From positions 1 through 23,081 of the forward strand of contig JAWUWD010000149.1 of NCBI GenBank assembly GCA_034112085.1: 23,081 nucleotides of DNA, given 5' to 3'. The stretch comes from JAWUWD01 sp034112085 (GTDB taxonomy: Bacteria; Bacteroidota; Bacteroidia; Cytophagales; Cyclobacteriaceae). Below the pieces are notes generated by a model. It was not told the DNA's origin. It made no database searches and saw only the letters and a list, made by a program, of their open reading frames with translations. The translations under genes were made by a program, and so were the position numbers. This document shows, in pieces, positions 1 to 6,706 of this stretch (within the stretch, counting starts at the first letter, position 1; each line of letters starts with the position of its first letter).

Positions 1-2
1 CA

Positions 3-971
3 CTTGCTCAAAAAGATGAGTACATTACTCACCCTGACACTCTGCGTATTGATTTATCTGATGAACAATCTATAACCTTTGCTTTTCAAAATATTAACAA
101 TGTTCGTTTTAATAATGAATTCGACTCTGTGTGGCTAGCCTATATCAATAAGATTGGAGCAATACTCAAATTTGAAACTCAAAAAGAACCAATTCATATA
201 AGCTTAGCTAATACACTGATTGAAAATGAGGAAAGAGAAGTGGTTAAGGTCACACCTATTGATCGAGAAAAAAAGGTCTATATGTCTCGACATAACAAAC
301 TTCAAAACATATCAGAGCTCAATCATATACACTTCTCAATTCAAAATATTACTATTGATGCTTACCTTACACAGACCAGTAACTTAAGCTCATTGACTTC
401 ACTCAATCTTAAACGTCTCCAGTCATTTTTGACTGAACAACAGGAGAATATATCAAGCCCGAAGAAAGCCTATTATGTAAGCACTCAGGTTCAAGGAAAA
501 TTATTTACTGATCTTAAAATAACAGATAGTGGTGTTAGAGATTTCTTGAATTTAACTGTTGGGATTGGTGCTGGTTTGTTTAGAGATAAGTTAGTTCCAG
601 AAATAGCCCTCAACGCTGCAATCACTTTTGGTAGTAAGCATGGTATCAAACTGCATAAATTTGGTGTACAATCCTCTTTTCATTACTTCTTTGACAGAAA
701 TGAAAATAAGAATTACGACATGCATGTCAATACATTCGTTACGGCTTTTTACAAACGAAATTTTTCAAAATCTAGTCTTACAGATAGATGGGGAGGAATT
801 GGTTTAGGGTATTTGGTCAAATCTGCTGGTAGCTATTTTGAAGGAAATACTTTCAAGGCGAGTATTTTTATTACGCCCAACAACAGTGAAATAAGTATCA
901 TCCCTGAACTCATCGTCTCTGACGACTTCAAAACAGTATTTCCATCACTTCGTTTTGGACTAACCTTCTAG
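3..971 (+). CDS. Unrecognised protein, 5'-truncated, probable outer-membrane beta-rich C-terminus
   Basis: The frame is open from the first bases of the window without a stop, so the real start lies upstream; the GTG at 129 is internal and not a believable start. 322 residues are visible. I do not recognise a family. The N-terminal part is polar, with short beta-like stretches. From about the middle there are alternating hydrophobic and aromatic segments rich in Gly, Phe and Tyr (for example TVGIGAGLF, WGGIGLGYLV), and the protein ends in FPSLRFGLTF. A terminal aromatic residue after alternating hydrophobics is typical of outer-membrane barrel strands, so a small barrel or surface protein is an inference. 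The gene converges on the response regulator at 989 with 17 bp between the stop codons, and the two share a hairpin. Confidence 0.6.
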   Translation, partial: LAQKDEYITHPDTLRIDLSDEQSITFAFQNINNVRFNNEFDSVWLAYINKIGAILKFETQKEPIHISLANTLIENEEREVVKVTPIDREKKVYMSRHNKLQNISELNHIHFSIQNITIDAYLTQTSNLSSLTSLNLKRLQSFLTEQQENISSPKKAYYVSTQVQGKLFTDLKITDSGVRDFLNLTVGIGAGLFRDKLVPEIALNAAITFGSKHGIKLHKFGVQSSFHYFFDRNENKNYDMHVNTFVTAFYKRNFSKSSLTDRWGGIGLGYLVKSAGSYFEGNTFKASIFITPNNSEISIIPELIVSDDFKTVFPSLRFGLTF

Positions 972-972
972 A

Positions 973-1009
973 ATTAGAGAGAAGGTTATTATATAACCTT
1001 CTCTCTAAT
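973..1009. terminator. Bidirectional hairpin terminator between convergent genes
   Basis: A perfect 17-bp stem (973-989 with 993-1009, arm ATTAGAGAGAAGGTTAT) has a 3-nt loop. It lies directly after the plus-strand stop at 971 and runs into the last codons of the minus-strand response regulator, whose stop codon (989-991) sits at the top of the stem. The stem is AT-rich and lacks a long T tract on either side, so intrinsic termination is plausible but not certain; it could also act as an mRNA 3'-end stabiliser. Confidence 0.6.
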
Positions 1010-1735
1010 CGCTTTGGCATAAGTTCTACTTACCGGAAAAGTTTTACCATTCTGCATTTTCACAATCAAACCTCCATTAAAGTGCTTTTCTATTTCTTTA
1101 AGCTTCTTCAAATTGATAATAGTAGAGCGATGGATTCGAATAAACATCTCTGGATTCAACTTACTCTCCAGCTTGGTAATCCCAGTAGAACTTACAAACT
1201 GATCTGTATCTGTGGATAATATTGTATAATCTCCAGAAGCTTCCAAATGGAGAATCTCTCCCACTTCTAGATTTAATAGTTTTTCAGATTTTTGAACAAA
1301 AATATGAGAGGAGTATTTAGTATCGCTACTTCTACCTTCTATCACATCGATTAGATCTCCAATGTTAGATTCGTCTTTCTTGATTCGCTCCATAGCACGC
1401 TCTACTGCCTGAGCAAACCGCTCTTCATCGACTGGCTTCAATAAATAGTCAACTGCATTTTTCTCGAACGCCTTAATGGCATATTGATCATATGCTGTAG
1501 AAAAGACTACAAAAGGCTGGTGCGTGATATTCTCCAGCACATCAAAGCCTGTCATAGCTGGCATTTGCACATCAAGAAAAATCAATTGTGGCTTTTCATC
1601 ATCAATAGCCTTTACGGCCTGCTTTCCTGTTGCACACTGCCCAACAACCTCAATATCTGGGTATGCTTCGAGAAATTCTGAGACAAGGTCTCTCGCAAGT
1701 TTTTCATCATCAATGATCAGACAAGATATACTCAT
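989..1735 (-). CDS. LytTR-family response regulator (LytR/AlgR type)
   Basis: This 248-residue protein has a CheY-like receiver in about the first 120 residues and a LytTR DNA-binding domain at about 145-246. The acidic pocket is seen at Asp9/Asp10, the phospho-acceptor at Asp55 in LIFLDVQMP, and the conserved Thr80 and Lys100-Pro101 (YLLKP) are present. The LytTR part shows EASGDYT and the typical FIRIHRSTIINLKKL stretch. It should be phosphorylated by the sensor kinase encoded just upstream, whose gene it overlaps by 26 bp, and then bind direct repeats in target promoters. Such pairs control envelope or nutrient-uptake functions in other bacteria; the target is not evident here. Start: ATG at 1735, inside the kinase gene, so translational coupling is likely. 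Confidence 0.93.
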   Translation of the reverse strand: MSISCLIIDDEKLARDLVSEFLEAYPDIEVVGQCATGKQAVKAIDDEKPQLIFLDVQMPAMTGFDVLENITHQPFVVFSTAYDQYAIKAFEKNAVDYLLKPVDEERFAQAVERAMERIKKDESNIGDLIDVIEGRSSDTKYSSHIFVQKSEKLLNLEVGEILHLEASGDYTILSTDTDQFVSSTGITKLESKLNPEMFIRIHRSTIINLKKLKEIEKHFNGGLIVKMQNGKTFPVSRTYAKAIREKVI

Positions 1736-2810
1736 TATTCTTTCGTTTTTTATTCAATATAATAAAACTTACTCTATATCCTTGAGCATTGCTCACTACC
1801 TTAAATGTAGTAGTAGGGCCATAGATGTTTTGAAGCCTTTTTTCTGAGTTTTTCATTCCAATACCACTTGAGCTTCCATCCAATACCTTTGCTGCATTTA
1901 CCCCTAACCCATTATCTCTCACTTCAAAATAAACTCCTCCACCTATGATCCGCTTAGCAATTAACTTTACTACCCCTCCTTCATCCTTAGGCCCAATACC
2001 ATATTTCACGGCATTTTCTATAAGTGGTTGCAAGATCATTGGAGGAATTTTTGTTTTCATACACTCTGCCTCTATCTCTTTGACGAATTGTAATCGTTCT
2101 TCAAATCTCACCTGTTGTATTCGCACATAATTGTCTATAAAAGCAATTTCTTCTGTTAGCTCAACTAGTTGATCATCATACGAATCCATTGCATATCGAA
2201 ACATATCGGACAATTGAGTGATCATTTTACGTGCCTTATCTTTACTAAGGTGAATCAAGGTACTTATCGAGTTCAATGTATTGAATAGAAAGTGCGGATT
2301 GATCTGAGATTTAAGCAAAGACATTTGCATTTCTTTATTCTTAATCGCCAGAATAATTTTCTCACTTTCTTGTTGCCTCACTGTATCTATATATCTGATA
2401 ATATAGTAGATAAACACCGTGATTATATATTGATCATGAAATCGTAGAGCTCTCCAACTAAGCAGTTCTTTCAAATAGCTCATCCAATCCTCTACATATA
2501 CATCCCCATCCATATAAGCCTCTAGAAAATATGACAATGATCCCATCACCAAGAAATTGCTAATCAATCCAATCAAATGCCCAATAATCTGTATAGGAAT
2601 TCGGTATCTAAACAATAAATTAGCCCATAAGAAGGTTATGAAAACAAGTATGCAAACTGTCTCATACATATATAAGCCATTCCAAAGCACATAAGTGTAT
2701 GGGCTGAAAATTTGGTATTCTGACACAGCACCAATCAAGTAATTGATAGCATACCACAACACTATTAGTAAATAAGCATTAACCCATTTTTTAGGTATTT
2801 GTCTAAACAT
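1710..2810 (-). CDS. LytS/YehU-type membrane sensor histidine kinase
   Basis: Predicted length is 366 residues from the ATG at 2810; a TTG five codons upstream (2825) also opens the frame but is less likely. The N-terminal half is membrane-embedded, with hydrophobic segments at about 12-30, 40-66, 72-96 and 127-140. The kinase core is of the His_kinase type: His173 in LKSQINPHFLFNTLN is the phospho-acceptor, PPMILQPLIENAVKYG (256-271) is the N box, DNGLG at 299-303 and GIGMKN at 316-321 bind ATP. There is no separate sensor domain, so the stimulus is probably sensed in or at the membrane. The gene is the first of a two-gene operon with the LytTR regulator and is divergent from the gene at 2945. 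Confidence 0.92.
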   Translation of the reverse strand: MFRQIPKKWVNAYLLIVLWYAINYLIGAVSEYQIFSPYTYVLWNGLYMYETVCILVFITFLWANLLFRYRIPIQIIGHLIGLISNFLVMGSLSYFLEAYMDGDVYVEDWMSYLKELLSWRALRFHDQYIITVFIYYIIRYIDTVRQQESEKIILAIKNKEMQMSLLKSQINPHFLFNTLNSISTLIHLSKDKARKMITQLSDMFRYAMDSYDDQLVELTEEIAFIDNYVRIQQVRFEERLQFVKEIEAECMKTKIPPMILQPLIENAVKYGIGPKDEGGVVKLIAKRIIGGGVYFEVRDNGLGVNAAKVLDGSSSGIGMKNSEKRLQNIYGPTTTFKVVSNAQGYRVSFIILNKKRKNNEYILSDH

Positions 2811-2944
2811 AGTTTCTAATTGCAAGCAAAATATAAGTTAAAACTATCATAGATATAGCACAAGTAGTAAAGAATACCTATCTCAGAAATCAATGATTTA
2901 GTTATATTTATGACGATGAACAACATTGAAATTTACTTATAAGG

Positions 2945-4183
2945 ATGAGAAAGATACTTCTAGCACTTTATTTCATTTTTGTAACGCTGAGTTTAATGTC
3001 TCAGAGTAAAATCACTGTATCAGGTGAATTGATTGACAAAGAAACTAACGAGCCATTAATCTTTGCCTCTATCGGCATAAGAGACAGCCCGGCTGGGACA
3101 ATCTCCAATGCCGCTGGTGCTTTTGATTTTTATATTCCTAATCAAGAAATTGAGGATGGAGTTATGGTCATATCAATGCTGGGGTATGAAACATTGTCAC
3201 TCAATATAAGAATGTTAGATGTCAATAAATCCATGGTTTTGTATTTGAGGAAAATTCCGAAAATATTAGATGAGGTGGTCATTCTTGACTCTCTATCTCC
3301 ATCAGACATATTAGAGATCGCTATTAACAAAATTCCCGACAACTATCCCACCGAGCCTTTCTTATTAGATGGATTCTATCGAGACCTCAAACGTGTGAAT
3401 GGAACCTACATTTCTTTATTGGAAGCGGCTATCCAAGTTTTTGACAATAACTATGAAAAACCAAGAAACTATGCTAAACTCAGAGAGAAAGTAGGTTTAG
3501 TCGAGGTAAGAAAAAGTCTCGGCTACGATCATATTTTCGCAAAATATTTCACTCAAGATAACCTGTTAGAAGAAATGCTTATTGAAAATATAGTTCGATA
3601 TCATAACTTCCCAAGCACTTCTAATTCAGATGTTGATATCAAACGACAACCCACCACTATTTTAAATAACCGCAATGTTCATGTACTTGATTATCATTAT
3701 AGCAACATTAGGTTAAAATTATATATTGATGTGAAAAGCTATGCATTTGTCAGAATTGAGCAAACGATAGGGACTAAAGAGCATGCGATAAGTGAAGTAT
3801 TGAAGTATAAAAAATATCTCTACTTAGATCGATTCGTCACTACTCGTAAAGTGATTGAATTTAAATCATATAAAGATAAGTACTACTTAAACTATTTCAC
3901 ATTGTACAAACGGAATCAATGGTACAATCAAGAAAGTAGAACACTCGATTATGATATGGAACTTTATCAAGAACTACTTATCAACTATATAAACCCTGAA
4001 ACAGATAAAAGAATAAGTGGGACCAATAAAATGAAGAAATATGGACTTCAATATCAAGACATGCCATATAACCTTTCTTTCTGGGAAAAATATAATACAA
4101 TCAAACAAACACCATTAGACAAGAAGATTATTGAAGACTTGGAGCATTACGGCAAATTAGAAGGTCAATTCAAAAACTACTAA
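2945..4183 (+). CDS. Secreted carboxypeptidase-regulatory-like domain protein
   Basis: This 412-residue protein opens with a clear signal peptide (MRKILLALYFIFVTLSLMSQ), so it is exported. Residues about 24-110 form a CarboxypepD_reg-like (CNA-type beta-sandwich) domain: VSGELIDKETNEPLIFASI, a Gly/Asn-rich turn, then MLGYETLSL. This is the module found at the N-terminus of many Bacteroidota TonB-dependent receptors and surface proteins. The segment LDEVVI that usually follows is present at about 107. The rest (120-412) resembles the periplasmic N-terminal part of DUF5686-type proteins (DILEIAINKIPDNYPTEPF, then a beta-rich stretch), but without a barrel. Function unknown; an envelope scaffold or accessory role is inference. 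The gene is divergent from the two-component operon with a 134-bp gap to the kinase ATG. No good Shine-Dalgarno is seen; AAGG abuts the ATG too closely. Confidence 0.75.
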   Translation: MRKILLALYFIFVTLSLMSQSKITVSGELIDKETNEPLIFASIGIRDSPAGTISNAAGAFDFYIPNQEIEDGVMVISMLGYETLSLNIRMLDVNKSMVLYLRKIPKILDEVVILDSLSPSDILEIAINKIPDNYPTEPFLLDGFYRDLKRVNGTYISLLEAAIQVFDNNYEKPRNYAKLREKVGLVEVRKSLGYDHIFAKYFTQDNLLEEMLIENIVRYHNFPSTSNSDVDIKRQPTTILNNRNVHVLDYHYSNIRLKLYIDVKSYAFVRIEQTIGTKEHAISEVLKYKKYLYLDRFVTTRKVIEFKSYKDKYYLNYFTLYKRNQWYNQESRTLDYDMELYQELLINYINPETDKRISGTNKMKKYGLQYQDMPYNLSFWEKYNTIKQTPLDKKIIEDLEHYGKLEGQFKNY

Positions 4184-4308
4184 TTCTATACTTTTATCAC
4201 ATCATAAATACACAACATGAAATTGTATTTTAAGGCATACCTATCATAATTACAGATAATAGTAGTAATTTGCAGCATTATTAGTTGTATTATTTTATTT
4301 TATCAGTT

Positions 4309-5628
4309 ATGAAAACTACAAAATCATCAGAAAAAGCACTTGTCCTAGTGTTACTTTTCATCACAATAAGTGTGACGTCTATCTATATATACGGTGTCAG
4401 CACTCCACAAAAGCCAATAAGTGCTACTACTGAAGTAGTAGATAGTCCAGTCCTAATAGCAGCTACAGAAAGAATAGTGGTTAGTACCGAAAAAGAACTA
4501 GTAGAGAAAATTATAATTAACCCAAAGTTGGAGTCAGTTAAAAATGAGCAAACAACTGATAATCAGAAAACTAAAAATACTGCTGTAATAAACAATGCTC
4601 CTTCTGAAATAAACAAAACAGATGAACTAAAAAAGGAGAAATCAGAAAGCAACAATATCTTAGCTATAGAAAGTAGTAATAGTAGTAATAGTAGTAGTAG
4701 TAGCAGCAGTAGTGTCGCTATCAACGAGCCTCTTATCATTGTCAATAGCAAGAAAGAAGAATTGATAAAAGAAGTGGATGAGTCTGCTAACTTGGCTAAT
4801 AAAACAATTGAAAAAGTAGAAGTAAAAAAAATAATATATGACCCAATAGATCTGTTTATATCTACCGAATTACGTAGCACGAGGGTATTTGATAAATATG
4901 ACTATGGAATGTATATTAATACAATAAAGAGATCAAATGGCAAAATCATAGATGGGCAAGTTCAAGTATATGATAATGTTCGATCTAAATTGATTACTTC
5001 TATGAATACACACTCTCTTTCAGGTATAAATGACCCCAATAATCGATCAAAATCTGTCCGAGTAATAAGTTCAGTTTTCGGGTATCGACCGCAAGAAATA
5101 TCGTTCAGTCTTGATCAACCAATATATACAGATTCAACTGGGCACTCTTCAGTAGGACACCTTTCAGATTCCTTGATTAGGGTAAACCTAAACCTGGATC
5201 GTCTACAGATGGGTGATATCGCAGTGATGTGGAAGGTATTCTTCTATAAGGATGCCGCGATTATGCAAGCCAAGTCTAAACCAGAGTTGGATGACCTCTA
5301 CACAATGATGAAAGAAAATCCAAATATGAGAATCAAAATACATGGTCACACTAATGGCACCTCTCATGGAAAAGTAATTCACCTCGGTGAAAAGGACAAC
5401 CATGATCTATTCAATCTAAAATCTGATAAGCATGTAGAAACAGCTGGTAGCGCACAAAAACTATCACAATATAGAGCAGAAACGATACAACATTACCTGC
5501 AAAGTAAAGGAATTGATATTTCCAGAATAGAAATAAAAGGTTGGGGCGGAAAAAAAATGCTGTATGATAAACACAGTGCTCAGGCAAAACTCAATGTAAG
5601 AGTAGAAGTTGAAGTCACTGAAAATTAG
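4309..5628 (+). CDS. OmpA-family peptidoglycan-associated protein with serine-rich linker
   Basis: The ATG at 4309 is preferred over a TTG at 4285, giving 439 residues. The N-terminus has basic residues then one hydrophobic helix (about 10-30) with no evident cleavage site, so it is probably inner-membrane anchored. Residues 31-175 are a low-complexity, charged linker including an in-frame serine tract (122-135). A middle domain (about 180-320) is unrecognised and beta-like. The C-terminal 115 residues resemble an OmpA/MotB peptidoglycan-binding domain: the first helix AKSKPELDDLYTMMKENP, then IKIHGHTNG, then LSQYRAETIQHYLQSKGID and RIEIKGWGGKKM. About 30 extra residues sit between GHTNG and LSQYRA. 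The topology suggests a protein that bridges the inner membrane and cell wall; this is inference. Confidence 0.8.
   Translation: MKTTKSSEKALVLVLLFITISVTSIYIYGVSTPQKPISATTEVVDSPVLIAATERIVVSTEKELVEKIIINPKLESVKNEQTTDNQKTKNTAVINNAPSEINKTDELKKEKSESNNILAIESSNSSNSSSSSSSSVAINEPLIIVNSKKEELIKEVDESANLANKTIEKVEVKKIIYDPIDLFISTELRSTRVFDKYDYGMYINTIKRSNGKIIDGQVQVYDNVRSKLITSMNTHSLSGINDPNNRSKSVRVISSVFGYRPQEISFSLDQPIYTDSTGHSSVGHLSDSLIRVNLNLDRLQMGDIAVMWKVFFYKDAAIMQAKSKPELDDLYTMMKENPNMRIKIHGHTNGTSHGKVIHLGEKDNHDLFNLKSDKHVETAGSAQKLSQYRAETIQHYLQSKGIDISRIEIKGWGGKKMLYDKHSAQAKLNVRVEVEVTEN
4672..4713 (+). repeat. In-frame AGT/AGC/AAT trinucleotide microsatellite
   Basis: Fourteen codons of an AGT-based triplet repeat (AGT AGT AAT twice, four AGT, two AGC, two AGT) encode SSNSSNSSSSSSSS, residues 122-135 of the OmpA-like protein. 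Because the unit is three bases, gain or loss of copies would change linker length without a frameshift. Confidence 0.9.
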
Positions 5629-5721
5629 CACACAATTCTCCTATTAAATATCCACAAGCACCTTCTCCATAAATCACACTTTTACCTACCTTTCTACCTA
5701 TGATTATTAGTACGCAATTGT

Positions 5722-5729
5722 TAATTTCG
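5722..5729 (+). promoter_or_regulatory. Possible Bacteroidota -7 box upstream of threonine dehydrogenase
   Basis: TAATTTCG matches TAnnTTTG with one mismatch and lies 20 bp before the ATG at 5750. No good -33 TTG at the usual distance was found, so this is weak. Confidence 0.25.
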
Positions 5730-5749
5730 CACTAAATTACAGATAGATC

Positions 5750-6706
5750 ATGAGCAATATATTGGTAATAGGCGCCTGCGGGCAATTAGGTTCTGAGTTA
5801 ACTCTCGCATTATGTGAATTGCATGGTAAGGAGAATGTTTTGGCAACAGACATTCGCAAGCCTAAAGATTCATTATTTGATTGTTCATTCGAAGAGCTGA
5901 ATGCCATGGACAAAGTTGGATTGGAAGCTTTAGTCAAAAAATACAGTATCAATCAAATCTATCATTTAGCAGCTATCCTTTCAGCCAAAGGCGAAGAAAA
6001 TCCAAAATTTGCTTGGGATCTAAACATGGAAAGTTTGCTCAATGTTCTTGACATAGCAAAAACATACAAACTAGAAAAAATATATTGGCCAAGTTCGATA
6101 GCCGTATTTGGGCCAAGTACACCAATCGATAATACACCGCAAGATACAGTGATGGATCCGAACACTGTATATGGCATCAGTAAGCTGGCCGGAGAGAGAT
6201 GGTGTGCTTACTACTTTGAAAAATACGGTGTAGATGTGAGAAGTTTAAGATATCCTGGACTAATAGGTTATAAAGCACTTCCAGGAGGAGGAACTACTGA
6301 TTATGCCGTGGACATTTATTACAAAGCAATACAGGGACAGCCACTAGACTGCTTTCTTTCTGAAGATACGGCACTCCCTATGATGTATATGGACGATGCT
6401 GTGAAAGCTACTATTGACTTGATGGAAGCTGATTCTGATAAAATAAAGATTCGCTCTAGCTATAATGTTAGTGCAATGAGTTTCACTCCGCGTCAAATAA
6501 CTAATTCGATCCAAGATCAAATACCAGAATTCAAAATCAACTATAACCCAGACTTTAGACAGGCGATAGCTGACTCTTGGCCTAACTCCATTGATGATGT
6601 TTCAGCTAGAACAGACTGGGGCTGGAAACCAGACTATGATCTAGACAAGATGACTACCGATATTCTTAAAAACCTCCCTGAACTACTTACGGAAAAATCA
6701 ATTTAA
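5750..6706 (+). CDS. NAD-dependent epimerase-like (SDR) L-threonine 3-dehydrogenase
   Basis: This 318-residue extended SDR protein probably oxidises L-threonine with NAD+ to 2-amino-3-oxobutyrate, which KBL lyase splits to glycine and acetyl-CoA. The NAD-binding Rossmann motif is G8-A-C-G11-Q-L-G14. The catalytic Tyr141/Lys145 pair is in YGISK, with the serine in PSSIAVFG (114-121). GGGTTDYAVDIYYKA, LPMMYMDDAVKATIDLM and the tail SWPNSIDDVSARTDWGW are what I associate with the epimerase-like threonine dehydrogenases of Bacteroidota rather than sugar epimerases. It is soluble, with no signal. No lyase gene is adjacent; gcvT in the same window could use the resulting glycine, but it is 10 kb away and not linked. 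The 3' end overlaps the DUF5686 gene by 4 bp, tail to tail. Confidence 0.85.
   Translation: MSNILVIGACGQLGSELTLALCELHGKENVLATDIRKPKDSLFDCSFEELNAMDKVGLEALVKKYSINQIYHLAAILSAKGEENPKFAWDLNMESLLNVLDIAKTYKLEKIYWPSSIAVFGPSTPIDNTPQDTVMDPNTVYGISKLAGERWCAYYFEKYGVDVRSLRYPGLIGYKALPGGGTTDYAVDIYYKAIQGQPLDCFLSEDTALPMMYMDDAVKATIDLMEADSDKIKIRSSYNVSAMSFTPRQITNSIQDQIPEFKINYNPDFRQAIADSWPNSIDDVSARTDWGWKPDYDLDKMTTDILKNLPELLTEKSI

Noticed and set aside
4563..4880. Antisense 105-residue frame rich in leucine
   Set aside because: It is the reverse reading of the AGT repeat (poly-Leu) inside the OmpA-like gene; no start context or family resemblance.
5750..6706. Annotation as UDP-glucose 4-epimerase
   Set aside because: The fold and Tyr/Lys pair are shared, but the GGGTTDYAVDIYYKA and SWPNSIDD segments fit the SDR threonine dehydrogenases better and no sugar-nucleotide genes are adjacent.
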